A stretch of DNA of 64,000 bases from Frondihabitans sp. Leaf304 (lineage in GTDB: Bacteria; Actinomycetota; Actinomycetes; Actinomycetales; Microbacteriaceae), in NCBI RefSeq assembly GCF_001423105.1, contig NZ_LMNV01000005.1, positions 321,019 to 385,018 on the forward strand, in the 5' to 3' direction. The position numbers and the translations under genes are program-made. Position 1 is the first letter of the stretch; each line of letters opens with the position of its first letter. Shown here one piece after another: positions 39,522 through 49,896 of the stretch. The notes under the pieces were generated by a model. That model was not told the DNA's origin, did no database searches, and saw only the letters and a program-made list of their open reading frames with translations.

Positions 39522-39896
39522 GTGCCAACTATTCAGCAGCTGGTCCGAAAGGGACGCACGCCGAAGGTCGTCAAGACCAAGGCCCCCGCCCTGAAGGCCA
39601 ACCCCCAGCAGCGTGGCGTGTGCACCCGTGTGTACACCACCACCCCCAAGAAGCCGAACTCCGCGCTCCGCAAGGTCGCCCGTGTGAAGCTCTCCAACGG
39701 CACCGAGGTGACCGCGTACATTCCCGGTGAAGGCCACAACCTGCAGGAGCACTCGATGGTGCTCGTTCGCGGCGGTCGTGTGAAAGACCTCCCCGGTGTC
39801 CGTTACAAGATCGTTCGTGGCGCCCTCGACACCCAGGCCGTCAAGAACCGCAAGCAGGCTCGCAGCCGCTACGGCGCGAAGATGGAGAAGAAGTAA
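39522..39896 (+). CDS. rpsL: 30S ribosomal protein S12
   Basis: 124 residues. Decoding-centre protein; the [14 protein letters not shown] and [20 protein letters not shown] regions are wild type, including the lysines whose change gives streptomycin resistance. GTG start with AAGGAG upstream. Overlaps rpsG by one base. Confidence 0.98.
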   Translation: MPTIQQLVRKGRTPKVVKTKAPALKANPQQRGVCTRVYTTTPKKPNSALRKVARVKLSNGTEVTAYIPGEGHNLQEHSMVLVRGGRVKDLPGVRYKIVRGALDTQAVKNRKQARSRYGAKMEKK

Positions 39897-40366
39897 TGCC
39901 TCGTAAGGGTCCCGCTCCCAAGCGTCCCGTCGTCGCAGACCCCGTCTACGGCGCCCCCATCGTCAGCCAGCTCGTCAACAAGATCCTTCTTGATGGCAAG
40001 AAGGGCCTCGCCGAGCGCATCGTCTACGGTGCCCTCGCCGGTGTCTCCGCGAAGAACGGCCAGGACGCCGTCGCCACGCTGAAGAAGGCTCTCGACAACG
40101 TGCGTCCGACCCTCGAGGTCCGTTCGCGTCGCGTCGGTGGCTCCACCTACCAGGTGCCCGTCGAGGTCAAGCCTCACCGTGCCAACACCCTGGCTCTCCG
40201 CTGGCTCACCAGCTACGCCAAGGCCCGTCGCGAGAAGACGATGACCGAGCGTCTCATGAACGAGATCCTCGACGCGTCGAACGGTCTCGGCGCTGCTGTC
40301 AAGCGTCGCGAAGACACGCACAAGATGGCCGAGTCGAACAAGGCGTTCGCTCACTACCGCTGGTAA
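39896..40366 (+). CDS. rpsG: 30S ribosomal protein S7
   Basis: 156 residues, normal length; starts with the actinobacterial [13 protein letters not shown]. Main assembly protein of the 30S head, binding 16S rRNA. ATG overlaps the rpsL stop (TAATG). The gap of 124 bases to fusA contains no gene. Confidence 0.98.
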   Translation: MPRKGPAPKRPVVADPVYGAPIVSQLVNKILLDGKKGLAERIVYGALAGVSAKNGQDAVATLKKALDNVRPTLEVRSRRVGGSTYQVPVEVKPHRANTLALRWLTSYAKARREKTMTERLMNEILDASNGLGAAVKRREDTHKMAESNKAFAHYRW

Positions 40367-40490
40367 GACTTCACAGCTGGTAGTGCTGCACCGCTGGCAC
40401 CACCTCTGCGGGTGGCGACTCAGTGCCGATCGGCACCGGGTCGCCGCCCCGCAGTAACCACACTCTCTAACCCCCCAATCGGAGGAACCC

Positions 40491-42605
40491 GTGGCACAGG
40501 ACGTGCTCACCGACCTGAACAAGGTCCGCAACATCGGCATCATGGCGCACATCGATGCCGGCAAGACGACGACCACCGAGCGCATCCTGTTCTACACGGG
40601 CATCACCCACAAGATCGGCGAAGTCCACGACGGCGCTGCGACGATGGACTGGATGGCTCAGGAGCAGGAGCGTGGCATCACGATCACGTCGGCTGCTACG
40701 ACGTGCTTCTGGAACAAGAACCAGATCAACATCATCGACACCCCGGGTCACGTCGACTTCACGGTCGAGGTGGAGCGTTCGCTCCGCGTCCTCGACGGTG
40801 CCGTCGCCGTCTTCGACGGCAAGGAGGGCGTCGAGCCCCAGTCCGAGACCGTCTGGCGTCAGGCCGACAAGTACGACGTGCCGCGCATCTGCTTCGTCAA
40901 CAAGATGGACAAGCTCGGTGCCGACTTCTACTTCACCGTCGACACGATCATCAACCGCCTCGGCGCCAAGCCCCTGGTTATGCAGCTCCCGATCGGTGCG
41001 GAGTCCTCGTTCGAGGGCGTCGTCGACCTGGTCGAGATGCGCGCACTGACCTGGCGCGGCGACGCCAAGGGTGACGTCGAGATGGGCGCGAAGTACGAGA
41101 TCGAGCCCATCCCGGAAGACCTCAAAGAGAAGGCCGACGAGTACCGCGCGAAGCTGCTCGAGACCGTCGCCGAGTCCGACGATGCTCTCCTCGAGAAGTA
41201 CTTCGCCGGCGAAGAGCTGACGGTCGACGAGATCAAGGGTGCGGTCCGCAAGATGACCGTCAACTCCGAGCTCTACCCGATCTTCTGTGGTTCCGCGTTC
41301 AAGAACCGCGGAGTCCAGCCGATGCTCGATGCCGTCATCGACTACCTGCCTTCGCCGCTCGACGTGCCTCCCATGGAGGGCCACGACGTCCGCGACGCCG
41401 AGAAGATCATCATCCGCAAGCCCGAGTCGTCGGAGCCGTTCTCGGCTCTCGCCTTCAAGGTCGCGGTGCACCCCTTCTTCGGTCGTCTCACCTACGTTCG
41501 CGTCTACTCGGGTTCCATCGAGTCCGGCGCCCAGGTGATCAACTCGACGAAAGACAAGAAGGAGCGCATCGGCAAGATCTTCCAGATGCACTCCAACAAG
41601 GAGAACCCCGTCGATGGCGTGACCGCTGGTCACATCTACGCGGTCATCGGTCTCAAGTTCACGACCACGGGTGACACCCTGTGCGACCCGAGCGAGCAGA
41701 TCGTCCTCGAGTCGATGACTTTCCCCGAGCCCGTCATCGAGGTTGCTATCGAGCCGAAGACGAAGCAAGACCAGGAGAAGCTCTCCATCGCCATCCAGAA
41801 GCTCGCCGAAGAAGACCCGACGTTCCGCGTCGAGCTCAACGCCGAGACTGGTCAGACGGTCATCAAGGGAATGGGCGAGCTTCACCTCGACATCCTGGTC
41901 GACCGCATGAAGCGCGAGTTCAACGTCGAGGCGAACGTGGGCAAGCCCCAGGTCGCCTACCGCGAGACGCTCAAAAAGGGCATCGAGCGCTACGACTACA
42001 CCCACAAGAAGCAGACGGGTGGTTCGGGTCAGTTCGCTAAGGTCCAGATCGCTCTCGAGCCCTTCGAGGTCACGGCCGAGTCGACGTACGAATTCGTCAA
42101 CAAGGTTACCGGTGGTCGCGTTCCGCGCGAGTACATCGGTTCGGTCGACGCCGGCATCCAGGACGCCATGCAGGTCGGTGTCCTCGCCGGTTACCCCACC
42201 GTGGGTGTTCGTGCGCTGCTCCTCGACGGTGCTGCTCACGATGTCGACTCGTCTGAAATGGCGTTCAAGATTGCCGGATCGATCGCGTACAAGGAGGCTG
42301 CACGCAAGTCCAGCCCCGTGCTGCTCGAGCCGATCATGGCCGTCGAGGTCCGTACGCCCGAGGAGTACATGGGCGACGTCATCGGCGACCTCAACTCTCG
42401 TCGTGGCCAGATCGCCTCGATGGAAGACGCCAGTGGTGTGAAGGTCGTTCGGGCCAGCGTTCCGCTGTCGGAGATGTTCGGTTACGTCGGTGACCTGCGG
42501 TCGAAGACCTCGGGTCGTGCCGTCTACTCGATGACGTTCGAGTCGTACGCGGAGGTCCCCCGGGCTGTCGCCGACGAGATCATCGCGAAGAACAAGGGCG
42601 AGTAG
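40491..42605 (+). CDS. fusA: Elongation factor G
   Basis: 704-residue translocation GTPase. G1 [15 protein letters not shown], switch [15 protein letters not shown]3 DTPGHVDF and G4 NKMDKLG are intact; domains II-V follow to the C-terminal [20 protein letters not shown] start with GGAGG 7 bases upstream. Third gene of the str operon. Confidence 0.98.
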   Translation: MAQDVLTDLNKVRNIGIMAHIDAGKTTTTERILFYTGITHKIGEVHDGAATMDWMAQEQERGITITSAATTCFWNKNQINIIDTPGHVDFTVEVERSLRVLDGAVAVFDGKEGVEPQSETVWRQADKYDVPRICFVNKMDKLGADFYFTVDTIINRLGAKPLVMQLPIGAESSFEGVVDLVEMRALTWRGDAKGDVEMGAKYEIEPIPEDLKEKADEYRAKLLETVAESDDALLEKYFAGEELTVDEIKGAVRKMTVNSELYPIFCGSAFKNRGVQPMLDAVIDYLPSPLDVPPMEGHDVRDAEKIIIRKPESSEPFSALAFKVAVHPFFGRLTYVRVYSGSIESGAQVINSTKDKKERIGKIFQMHSNKENPVDGVTAGHIYAVIGLKFTTTGDTLCDPSEQIVLESMTFPEPVIEVAIEPKTKQDQEKLSIAIQKLAEEDPTFRVELNAETGQTVIKGMGELHLDILVDRMKREFNVEANVGKPQVAYRETLKKGIERYDYTHKKQTGGSGQFAKVQIALEPFEVTAESTYEFVNKVTGGRVPREYIGSVDAGIQDAMQVGVLAGYPTVGVRALLLDGAAHDVDSSEMAFKIAGSIAYKEAARKSSPVLLEPIMAVEVRTPEEYMGDVIGDLNSRRGQIASMEDASGVKVVRASVPLSEMFGYVGDLRSKTSGRAVYSMTFESYAEVPRAVADEIIAKNKGE

Positions 42606-42673
42606 CCCACCCCAGGGTGGTGCGTTCTCCACAGAGCGCACCGCCCGAAATGCGGGGTCGAGCCTCGACCGCG

Positions 42674-42679
42674 TAGCAT
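42674..42679 (+). promoter_or_regulatory. Possible tuf promoter (-10 box)
   Basis: TAGCAT in the 161-base gap between fusA and tuf, with about 90 bases of leader. No good -35 box, so tuf may also be read from the str promoter. Confidence 0.35.
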
Positions 42680-42766
42680 GTGAATACACCAAAGCGCAGT
42701 TCCCCGGAGACGGGCCTTCACGGGCCCGGCCGGGCAACTGCTCCCGAGTCCTGAGGAGGACCCACA

Positions 42767-43957
42767 GTGGCGAAGGCCAAGTTCGAGCGGACCAAGCCGC
42801 ACGTAAACATCGGAACCATCGGTCACGTTGACCACGGCAAGACGACGCTCACCGCGGCGATCACCAAGGTTCTGCACGACAAGTACCCCGACCTCAACAC
42901 GGCGTCCGCGTTCGACCAGATCGACAACGCGCCCGAAGAGAAGGCTCGTGGTATCACGATCAACATCTCGCACGTCGAGTACCAGACTGAGAAGCGTCAC
43001 TACGCTCACGTCGACGCTCCCGGCCACGCCGACTACGTGAAGAACATGATCACCGGTGCGGCTCAGATGGACGGCGCGATCCTCGTGGTTGCCGCTACCG
43101 ACGGCCCCATGCCCCAGACGCGTGAGCACGTGCTGCTCGCTCGCCAGGTCGGCGTGCCCTACATCGTCGTCGCGCTGAACAAGTCCGACATGGTCGATGA
43201 CGAAGAGATCCTGGAGCTCGTCGAGCTCGAGGTTCGCGAGCTGCTCTCCAGCCAGGACTTCGATGGCGACAACGCCCCCGTCGTTCAGGTGTCGGCGCTT
43301 CAGGCGCTCGAGGGCGATGAGAAGTGGGCCAAGTCGGTTGCCGACCTGATGGAGGCCGTGGACGAGAACGTCCCCGACCCCATCCGTGCCCTCGACCAGC
43401 CCTTCCTCATGCCCATCGAGGACGTCTTCACGATCACCGGTCGTGGCACCGTCGTCACCGGTCGTGTCGAGCGCGGTCAGCTCAACGTCAACGAGGAGAT
43501 CGAGATCGTCGGCATCCGCCCGACGACCAAGACCACCGTCACCGGCATCGAGATGTTCCGCAAGCTGCTCGACCAGGCTGTGGCCGGCGACAACACCGGT
43601 CTTCTTCTTCGTGGCACCAAGCGCGAAGACGTCGAGCGCGGCCAGGTCATCGTCAAGCCCGGTTCGGTTACGCCGCACACCGGTTTCGACGCGAACGTCT
43701 ACATCCTCTCGAAGGATGAGGGCGGCCGTCACAACCCGTTCTACGCGAACTACCGTCCCCAGTTCTACTTCCGCACCACCGACGTCACCGGCGTCATCAC
43801 GCTGCCCGAGGGCACCGAGATGGTCATGCCCGGCGACACGACTGAGATCAGCGTTGAGCTGATCCAGCCGATCGCCATGGAGGAGGGCCTCCGCTTCGCT
43901 ATCCGCGAGGGTGGCCGTACCGTCGGCGCCGGCACCGTCACGAAGATCAACAAGTAG
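42767..43957 (+). CDS. tuf: Elongation factor Tu
   Basis: 396 residues. [18 protein letters not shown] (G1), [14 protein letters not shown] (switch I), [13 protein letters not shown] (G3) and NKSDMVDD (G4) are intact; domains 2 and 3 are complete. It delivers aminoacyl-tRNA to the ribosome. GTG start with GAGGAGG upstream. A terminator follows. Only one tuf copy is seen in the window. Confidence 0.98.
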   Translation: MAKAKFERTKPHVNIGTIGHVDHGKTTLTAAITKVLHDKYPDLNTASAFDQIDNAPEEKARGITINISHVEYQTEKRHYAHVDAPGHADYVKNMITGAAQMDGAILVVAATDGPMPQTREHVLLARQVGVPYIVVALNKSDMVDDEEILELVELEVRELLSSQDFDGDNAPVVQVSALQALEGDEKWAKSVADLMEAVDENVPDPIRALDQPFLMPIEDVFTITGRGTVVTGRVERGQLNVNEEIEIVGIRPTTKTTVTGIEMFRKLLDQAVAGDNTGLLLRGTKREDVERGQVIVKPGSVTPHTGFDANVYILSKDEGGRHNPFYANYRPQFYFRTTDVTGVITLPEGTEMVMPGDTTEISVELIQPIAMEEGLRFAIREGGRTVGAGTVTKINK

Positions 43958-44010
43958 TCCTTCCGACTTCTTCGAGATTCTCTGACGCGTCGTAGACACG
44001 CATCACCCTG

Positions 44011-44042
44011 AGCGGGTCGGGCCTTCGGGTCCGACCCGCTTT
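44011..44042 (+). terminator. Terminator after tuf
   Basis: AGCGGGTCGG and CCGACCCGCT form a perfect 10-base stem around a GC-rich 10-base loop, followed by TT. Ends the str operon. Confidence 0.7.
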
Positions 44043-44157
44043 GGCGTACCCGGACCATCGCCTGAGAGAAGAGTTGTCGCCCTAGACCCGCGCGTCGGGT
44101 CGGTGCAGGATTGTCGGCACGGGTCGGAGGTGCCGACCGGTTCAGGGAGGAACGCAT

Positions 44158-44376
44158 ATGGCTGGGTTCGACGACGTCACCAAGAAGGCGCAAGAGTTTC
44201 TGAAAGACAACAAGGTCACCGACGCCCTGAAGAGCGATAAGGCGGAGGGCATCAGCGACAGCATCCTGGACGCCGTGGCCAGTGCAGCCGACAAGGCCAC
44301 AGGCGGTAAGCACCACGACAAGATCCAAGAAGCGCGCGACGCAGCCGACAAGAAGATCGGCAACGACGGCGCATAG
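44158..44376 (+). CDS. MT0933/Rv0909-type antitoxin-like small protein
   Basis: 72 residues, charged and helical: MAGFDDVTKKAQEFLKDNKV at the start, then DAVASAADKATGGKHHDKIQ and a Lys/Asp-rich end. This matches the small MT0933-like family, called an antitoxin because of mycobacterial Rv0909 paired with Rv0910. No Rv0910-like toxin is adjacent, so the role is open; relatives are common in actinobacteria as abundant stress proteins. Strong GGGAGG ribosome site; its own terminator follows, so it is a single-gene unit. Confidence 0.7.
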   Translation: MAGFDDVTKKAQEFLKDNKVTDALKSDKAEGISDSILDAVASAADKATGGKHHDKIQEARDAADKKIGNDGA

Positions 44377-44382
44377 CCGCCA

Positions 44383-44413
44383 AAGGCCTCCGACGATGTC
44401 CGTCGGAGGCCTT
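44383..44413 (+). terminator. Terminator after the antitoxin-like gene
   Basis: Perfect 12-base stem AAGGCCTCCGAC/GTCGGAGGCCTT with loop GATGTCC; the T-tract is poor (TT then CGTCG). Confidence 0.75.
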
Positions 44414-44478
44414 CGTCGTTCGCTCGGGTGTCGTGCTCCCGCAGCTGTTCTCCGGCGCGGGGGAGTTGACTCGTCGGC

Positions 44479-45453
44479 ATGCCTCGACTGCGCCGAACCG
44501 ACTCCTCCCGACCGGGTGTCACCCGGGTCAAGGCCGGCCGCGGGTTCACGTACCGTGACGATGCGGGCGTGACCGTCTCGGATCCTGAATTGCGTGCTCG
44601 GATCGAATCCCTCGCCATTCCGCCCGCGTGGAAAGACGTGTGGATCGCGCCCTACCCCAACGGACACATCCAGGCGACCGGTATCGACGGTGTCGGTCGG
44701 CGCCAGTACATCTACCACCCCACCTGGCGCGAGCAGAAAGACCGGATCAAGTTCGACCGGGCGCTCTCTCTCGCCGAGGCGCTTCCGACCGCGCGTCGGT
44801 TCGTCACACTCGACCTCCGGCGAGACGAGCCGGATCGCCTCCGGGCTCTGGCGGCGGCATTCCGCATGCTCGACACGGGCTCGCTGCGCGTCGGCTCAGA
44901 GCAGTACGCGACCGCCCACGGCAGCCACGGGCTGTCCACCCTGCTCTGCTCGCACGCGACTGTCAGCGGTGACAGCATCAGGCTGGCCTTTCCGGCGAAG
45001 AGCGGTCAGGAGTGGGAGAGCGAAATCGAGGATCCCGAGCTCGCCTCGATCATCCGCGGCCTCAAGTCTCGGGGTGGGCGTGCTCGGCTCCTCGCCTACC
45101 GGCCCGAGCAAGGCGCGGCGTGGAGGCCGCTGCACGCCGTCGACATCAACGCCTACGTGCACGAGCGGACGGGCGGGGAGTTCACGGCGAAAGACTTCCG
45201 AACGCTCCACGGAACGGCTGCGGCGGCCATCAGCCTGGCGAGATCCGGGCCGAAGACTTCCGAGACCGGGCGCAAGCGGGCGGTGGCCCAGGCGATGCGC
45301 GATGCGTCGGCTGTGCTCGGCAATACGCCGTCCGTTGCCCGCGCCAGCTATGTCGACCCGCGTCTCGTCGACCTCTTCCGTCAGGGTGAGACGATCGATC
45401 CGGCCCGGGTGCATGCCGTGGAGTCAGAGGTTCGTTCCCTTCTGTACCGGTGA
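44479..45453 (+). CDS. DNA topoisomerase IB (poxvirus/eukaryote-like type)
   Basis: 324 residues, the usual size of bacterial type IB enzymes, which relax supercoils through a 3'-phosphotyrosine bond. N-terminal domain includes IPPAWKDVWIAPYPNGHIQA; the catalytic residues are visible: Arg137 (LRVG), Lys173 (FPAKSG), Arg241 and His244 (KDFRTLHGT) and the nucleophile Tyr291 (ASYVDPR). The enzyme occurs sporadically in bacteria and is an accessory topoisomerase. It lies between tuf and the S10 operon, followed by the DarT-like gene. No clear ribosome site. Confidence 0.9.
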   Translation: MPRLRRTDSSRPGVTRVKAGRGFTYRDDAGVTVSDPELRARIESLAIPPAWKDVWIAPYPNGHIQATGIDGVGRRQYIYHPTWREQKDRIKFDRALSLAEALPTARRFVTLDLRRDEPDRLRALAAAFRMLDTGSLRVGSEQYATAHGSHGLSTLLCSHATVSGDSIRLAFPAKSGQEWESEIEDPELASIIRGLKSRGGRARLLAYRPEQGAAWRPLHAVDINAYVHERTGGEFTAKDFRTLHGTAAAAISLARSGPKTSETGRKRAVAQAMRDASAVLGNTPSVARASYVDPRLVDLFRQGETIDPARVHAVESEVRSLLYR

Positions 45454-45468
45454 TGCCCTCGGGTCGCG

Positions 45469-45474
45469 TAATCT
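45469..45474 (+). promoter_or_regulatory. Possible -10 box of the DarT-like gene
   Basis: TAATCT, about 46 bases before the GTG at 45521. No clear -35 box. Confidence 0.35.
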
Positions 45475-45520
45475 TGAAGTTTGTGCGACTTTCGTGTTGC
45501 GCGCGAGAGGAACAACTGCT

Positions 45521-46330
45521 GTGACCGAATGCATCCACGGCCTCGATGCTGAGCTTTGCGACCTCTGCACGCCCCGCAAGCGAGAAGAGCCGGTGGTTGC
45601 GCCCGTCGCTCGACCGGCGGCTGCACGACGCGCTCCCGTCGGCGGCTCGGCGATCCGGATGCCGGCAGTCGTCCGCGCTCCGGGTGCCAAGCGCGCCGCC
45701 CCCGCAGCGGCAGCTCTTCCCGACATCGACCTCGCCACGATGCGTGTCCACCACTGGACCCACCTGTCGAACCTCGCCGACATCTTCTCCGACGGTCGCC
45801 TTCGAGCCGACGCGGTCCCCGAGCTCGACGTCGCGTCGCCCGAGGCGCGCGAGCGGCGTGCCGCTGCGGCTCTCCCGACCGGTTCCACTGTCGCCGGTCA
45901 CGTACCGTTCGCGCTCTCGCCCGACGCGGCCACCTGGAACGAGGTGCGCAGCGGCGCCGAAGGATCCCGGTGGTCACCCGCAGCACGAGCCACCCGCCCC
46001 ACCGACTTCGTCGTGCTCGTGGCTCCCGTAGCGGCCCTCCCCGACGACTTCGTGCTCGCCGACGGCGACCCTGCCGGGCCGCTCGCGCGTTTCGGAGTCG
46101 GCCAGGCCGAGGCGGCTACGCTCGCGCGACGCGCTTCGATCGCTGACCCCGACCTGCTCGAGGTCGAGATCCTGGTGCCAGACTCGTTCGATCTCTCCTT
46201 GGTCACCCTCATCGGAGTGCCGAACGATCGCACCCGCGACGAGGTCAAGAGCCTGCTCCGCGATGTGGAGGGGCGGGCGCCGCGAGTCGCCGTCTACCCG
46301 CCGTGGTTCCGCCCCTCCGAGGCGGAATAG
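45521..46330 (+). CDS. DarT-like ADP-ribosyltransferase with N-terminal Cys motif
   Basis: 269 residues. Residues 1-19 carry ECIHGLDAELCDLCTPR, a probable small zinc site; an Ala/Pro-rich linker follows. From residue 75 the sequence resembles DarT (DUF4433): HHWTHLSNLADIF fits the HxTHxxNL NAD-binding motif, HVPFALSPDAATW resembles the VPFYFSP loop, and LEVEILVPDSF places a Glu (217) where DarT has its catalytic one. DarT modifies thymidine in single-stranded DNA. No DarG macrodomain antitoxin is adjacent. GTG start preceded by GAGAGG. It could instead be a diverged, non-toxic relative. Confidence 0.6.
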   Translation: MTECIHGLDAELCDLCTPRKREEPVVAPVARPAAARRAPVGGSAIRMPAVVRAPGAKRAAPAAAALPDIDLATMRVHHWTHLSNLADIFSDGRLRADAVPELDVASPEARERRAAAALPTGSTVAGHVPFALSPDAATWNEVRSGAEGSRWSPAARATRPTDFVVLVAPVAALPDDFVLADGDPAGPLARFGVGQAEAATLARRASIADPDLLEVEILVPDSFDLSLVTLIGVPNDRTRDEVKSLLRDVEGRAPRVAVYPPWFRPSEAE

Positions 46331-46783
46331 CTCGACTCGAGCTGAGTCGCAACAATTCCGACACGCCCGGGTTGCAGCAAATGCCGGGCTGTGGCAAGCT
46401 TGTCTGGTTCAACACTTCGGCCGCTGCGTGCGGTTCGAATCACTGCCAGGCAGTGCACAGTCGTATCGACTGGGCCGCGGGTAGCAGGACACCTCTTCAA
46501 TCGAAACCCGAGAGATGACCTCCCCACGGTGGCCATCACGCTGAATCGGCTACGAAATCAGCGGAGCGGTTACGAGCGCAGGCCTTCGGCATGCGGTCGA
46601 AGACGGATTGACACATCAACAGTGGTGCGACGGTCGTGTGAGCAGGCAACTGCGGCATCCGGAGTGACCCCAGTCTGAACAAGACCCAGCCCGAGTGGGA
46701 GTTCGCGAAAGCGATACGACCGCGAAGGCGCGTCAGGCGGCCCCGTGAAGGTGCGCGACGTTTATATCGAGAGAGAGTCACAC
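46331..46783 (+). other. Promoter region and leader of the S10 operon (no gene)
   Basis: 453 bases without a convincing gene. A weak promoter, TTGCAG (46372-46377), 17 bases, CAAGCT (46395-46400), would give a leader of about 375 bases. A perfect TTGACA (46608-46613) has no TANNNT box at a proper distance. Two frames (46303-46518, 46391-46678) lack family features. TATATC and a purine-rich GAGAGAGAG stretch lie just before rpsJ. Confidence 0.4.
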
Positions 46784-47092
46784 ATGGCGGGACAAAAGAT
46801 CCGCATCCGGCTGAAGTCGTACGACCACGAGGTCATCGACACGTCAGCCCGCAAGATCGTCGACACGGTGACCCGTGCCGGCGCGACCGTGGTCGGCCCC
46901 GTGCCGCTTCCCACGGAGAAGAACGTGATCGCAGTCATCCGTTCGCCCCACAAGTACAAAGACTCGCGCGAGCACTTCGAGAAGCGCACGCACAAGCGTC
47001 TCATCGACATCATCGACCCGACGCCGAAGGCCGTCGACTCGCTCATGCGTCTCGACCTCCCCGCCGACGTCAACATCGAGATCAAGCTGTAG
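46784..47092 (+). CDS. rpsJ: 30S ribosomal protein S10
   Basis: 102 residues, complete: starts [20 protein letters not shown] and ends [12 protein letters not shown]10 is also the NusE elongation factor. First gene of the S10 operon; the ATG at 46784 follows GAGAGAG, and the extra codons upstream are excluded by the family N-terminus. Confidence 0.98.
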   Translation: MAGQKIRIRLKSYDHEVIDTSARKIVDTVTRAGATVVGPVPLPTEKNVIAVIRSPHKYKDSREHFEKRTHKRLIDIIDPTPKAVDSLMRLDLPADVNIEIKL

Positions 47093-47106
47093 GGGGCGAC
47101 GAACTA

Positions 47107-47760
47107 ATGGCTATCACCACCAAGAACGTCAAGGGTCTCCTCGGCAAGAAGCTCGGCATGACCCAGGTCTGGGACGCCGACAACAAGCTGATCCCCGTCA
47201 CCGTCGTCGAGATCTCTCCGAACGTCGTGACTCAGATCCGCACCGAAGAGGTCGACGGCTACGTAGCCGTCCAGATCGCTGCCGGAGCAATCGACCCGCG
47301 CAAGGCCAACAAGCCCCGCACCGGTCACTTCGACAAGGCGGGCGTCACGCCTCGCCGCACCCTCACCGAGGTTCGCACCGCCGACGCCGCCGAGTACGCA
47401 CTCGGCCAGGAGCTCGCGGTCGATTCCTTCGAGGCCGGCCAGAAGGTCGACGTCGTCGGCACTTCCAAGGGCAAGGGCTTCGCCGGTGTCATGAAGCGTC
47501 ACAACTTCAAGGGTGTCTCGGCATCCCACGGTTCGCACCGTAACCACCGCAAGCCCGGTTCGATCGGTGCTTCGTCGACCCCCAGCCGTGTCTTCAAGGG
47601 CATGCGCATGGCCGGTCGCATGGGTGGGGAGCGCGTCACCGTCCTCAACCTCACGGTTCACGCCGTCGACGTCGAGAAGGGTCTGCTGCTCGTCAAGGGC
47701 GCTGTCCCCGGCGCTCGTGGCCGCACCGTCTTCGTCCGCACCGCCGTGAAGGGGAACTAG
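47107..47760 (+). CDS. rplC: 50S ribosomal protein L3
   Basis: 217 residues with [20 protein letters not shown] at the start and the conserved loop [20 protein letters not shown] that reaches the peptidyl-transferase centre. It follows rpsJ by 14 bases; the ribosome site is a GGGGG run at the rpsJ stop. Confidence 0.98.
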   Translation: MAITTKNVKGLLGKKLGMTQVWDADNKLIPVTVVEISPNVVTQIRTEEVDGYVAVQIAAGAIDPRKANKPRTGHFDKAGVTPRRTLTEVRTADAAEYALGQELAVDSFEAGQKVDVVGTSKGKGFAGVMKRHNFKGVSASHGSHRNHRKPGSIGASSTPSRVFKGMRMAGRMGGERVTVLNLTVHAVDVEKGLLLVKGAVPGARGRTVFVRTAVKGN

Positions 47761-47763
47761 CGC

Positions 47764-48423
47764 ATGGCTATCACCACTGCTTCCACCGCCGTCGATGTCC
47801 TCGACGCCAAGGGCGCCAAGTCCGGCTCCGTCGACCTCCCCGCTGAGATCTTCGACGTCGTCGCAAACGTCCCGCTGATCCACCAGGTCGTCGTCGCGCA
47901 GCTCGCTGCCGCACGCCAGGGCACGCACAAGGTCAAGGGCCGCGGCGAGGTCTCCGGTGCCGGCCGCAAGCCGTTCAAGCAGAAGGGAACGGGTCGCGCT
48001 CGCCAGGGCTCCATCCGCGCTCCTCAGATGACCGGCGGTGGCATCGTCCACGGCCCGACGCCCCGCAACTACTCGCAGCGCACCCCCAAGAAGATGATCG
48101 CCGCAGCTCTGCTCGGTGCTCTCTCCGACCGCGCTCGCGGCGCCCGCGTCCACGTCGTCGAGTCCTTCGTGGCCGACGTCGTCTCGACCAAGACCGCTCT
48201 CGAGCTGCTTGCGAGCATCTCCACGAGCAAGCACGTCCTGGTCGTCATCGAGCGCGATGACCTGCTGACGCAGAAGAGCGTCCGCAACGTCGACGAGGTC
48301 CACGTCATCTCGTGGGACCAGCTCAACGCCTACGACGTCCTCGTCTCCGACGACATCGTCTTCACCAAGAGCGCTTTCGAGGCCTTCGTGGCCAAGAAGA
48401 CCAACAAGGAGGCCACCGCATGA
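47764..48423 (+). CDS. rplD: 50S ribosomal protein L4
   Basis: 219 residues. The loop [20 protein letters not shown] and [12 protein letters not shown] lines the exit tunnel. In E. coli L4 represses the S10 operon; no such leader structure could be identified here. Start 3 bases after rplC with AAGGGG as ribosome site; overlaps rplW by 4 bases. Confidence 0.98.
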   Translation: MAITTASTAVDVLDAKGAKSGSVDLPAEIFDVVANVPLIHQVVVAQLAAARQGTHKVKGRGEVSGAGRKPFKQKGTGRARQGSIRAPQMTGGGIVHGPTPRNYSQRTPKKMIAAALLGALSDRARGARVHVVESFVADVVSTKTALELLASISTSKHVLVVIERDDLLTQKSVRNVDEVHVISWDQLNAYDVLVSDDIVFTKSAFEAFVAKKTNKEATA

Positions 48424-48719
48424 GCGGCATCCACAAAGACCCCCGCGACGTCGTGATCTCGCCGGTCGTCTCCGAGAAGTCGTACTCCCTGATTGATCAG
48501 GGCAAGTACACCTTCCTGGTCGACCCGCGCTCGAACAAGACCGAGATCAAGCTCGCCATCGAGAAGATCTTCGACGTCAAGGTCGACAGCATCAACACGC
48601 TGAACCGTCCGGGTAAGACGCGTCGTACCAAGTTCGGGATCGGCAAGCGCAAGAGCACCAAGCGCGCCATCGTGACACTCAAGTCGGGCTCCATCGACAT
48701 CTTCACGGCTGTCGGCTAG
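48420..48719 (+). CDS. rplW: 50S ribosomal protein L23
   Basis: 99 residues; [20 protein letters not shown] and the loop [20 protein letters not shown] are typical. L23 sits at the tunnel exit and docks trigger factor and SRP. ATGA overlap with rplD fixes the start. Confidence 0.97.
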   Translation: MSGIHKDPRDVVISPVVSEKSYSLIDQGKYTFLVDPRSNKTEIKLAIEKIFDVKVDSINTLNRPGKTRRTKFGIGKRKSTKRAIVTLKSGSIDIFTAVG

Positions 48720-48737
48720 GGCGCGGAGGGATAAATA

Positions 48738-49577
48738 ATGGCTATTCGCAAATACAAGCCCACGACTCCGGGTCGCCGCGGTTCATCCGTCGCCGACTTC
48801 GCTGAGATCACGCGCTCGACTCCTGAGAAGTCGCTGCTTCGTCCCCTGTCGAAGACCGGTGGTCGTAACAACGCCGGCCGCATCACGACCCGTCACATCG
48901 GTGGTGGCCACAAGCGCCAGTACCGCGTCATCGACTTCCGTCGCAACGACAAAGACGGCGTGAACGCCAAGGTCGCTCACATCGAGTACGACCCCAACCG
49001 CACGGCGCGCATCGCGCTGCTCCACTTCGTGGACGGCACCAAGCGCTACATCATCGCTCCGAACAAGCTGTCGCAGGGCGACATCGTCGAGTCGGGCGCT
49101 GGCGCGGACATCAAGCCGGGTAACAACCTTCCGCTGAAGAACATCCCGGTCGGTACCGTCATCCACGCGATCGAGCTCAAGCCCGGTGGCGGTGCCAAGA
49201 TGGCCCGCTCCGCCGGTGCCTCGGTTCGTCTCGTCGCCAAAGACGGCCCCTACGCGCAGCTGCGTCTCCCCTCGGGCGAGGTCCGCAACGTCGACGCGCG
49301 CTGCCGCGCCACGATCGGCGAGGTCGGCAACGCCGAGCAGTCGAACATCAACTGGGGAAAGGCCGGCCGTATGCGCTGGAAGGGCGTTCGCCCGACCGTG
49401 CGTGGTGTCGCCATGAACCCCGTCGACCACCCGCACGGTGGTGGTGAGGGCAAGACCTCCGGTGGACGCCACCCGGTCTCGCCGTGGGGCCAGAAAGAGG
49501 GCCGCACTCGTCACCCCAAGCTCGAGAGCGACAAGCTCATCGTCCGCCGCCGCAACGCTGGCAACAAGCGCAAGTAG
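48738..49577 (+). CDS. rplB: 50S ribosomal protein L2
   Basis: 279 residues, normal. It contains the C-terminal [18 protein letters not shown] loop near the peptidyl-transferase centre. Strong GGAGGGA ribosome site. 12 bases to rpsS. Confidence 0.98.
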   Translation: MAIRKYKPTTPGRRGSSVADFAEITRSTPEKSLLRPLSKTGGRNNAGRITTRHIGGGHKRQYRVIDFRRNDKDGVNAKVAHIEYDPNRTARIALLHFVDGTKRYIIAPNKLSQGDIVESGAGADIKPGNNLPLKNIPVGTVIHAIELKPGGGAKMARSAGASVRLVAKDGPYAQLRLPSGEVRNVDARCRATIGEVGNAEQSNINWGKAGRMRWKGVRPTVRGVAMNPVDHPHGGGEGKTSGGRHPVSPWGQKEGRTRHPKLESDKLIVRRRNAGNKRK

Positions 49578-49589
49578 GAGTTGTAGAAG

Positions 49590-49871
49590 ATGCCACGCAG
49601 TCTGAAGAAGGGCCCCTTCGTCGACGACCACCTGCTCCGCAAGGTTGTTGTTCAGAACGAAGCCAACACGAAGAACGTGATCCGTACCTGGTCGCGTCGC
49701 TCGATGATCATCCCGAACATGCTCGGCCACACCATCGCCGTGCATGACGGACGCAAGCACATCCCCGTTTTCGTGACCGAATCCATGATCGGCCACAAGC
49801 TCGGCGAGTTCGCGCCCACCCGCACCTTCCGCGGCCACGTGAAGGACGACAAGAAGGGTCGTCGTCGCTAA
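49590..49871 (+). CDS. rpsS: 30S ribosomal protein S19
   Basis: 93 residues; [19 protein letters not shown] and [16 protein letters not shown] are family hallmarks. S19 lies in the 30S head near the A-site tRNA. AGGAG ribosome site upstream. Confidence 0.98.
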   Translation: MPRSLKKGPFVDDHLLRKVVVQNEANTKNVIRTWSRRSMIIPNMLGHTIAVHDGRKHIPVFVTESMIGHKLGEFAPTRTFRGHVKDDKKGRRR

Positions 49872-49896
49872 CGCGGCGGCGAGAAGGAGGAGAGAA

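Noticed and set aside
39522-39896. Possible streptomycin-resistance change in rpsL
   Set aside because: Both key lysine regions are wild type.
40467-42737. 756-codon minus-strand frame opposite fusA
   Set aside because: Composition-driven shadow of fusA without recognisable domains.
46430-46456. GGTTCGAATC, which looks like a tRNA T-loop, in the S10 leader
   Set aside because: The bases on either side do not pair as a T-stem and no acceptor or anticodon arm can be formed.
46608-46613. Perfect TTGACA before rpsJ as a -35 box
   Set aside because: No TANNNT sequence lies 16-19 bases downstream.
46303-46678. Short plus-strand frames before rpsJ
   Set aside because: No ribosome site, no family features, and they overlap each other in different frames.
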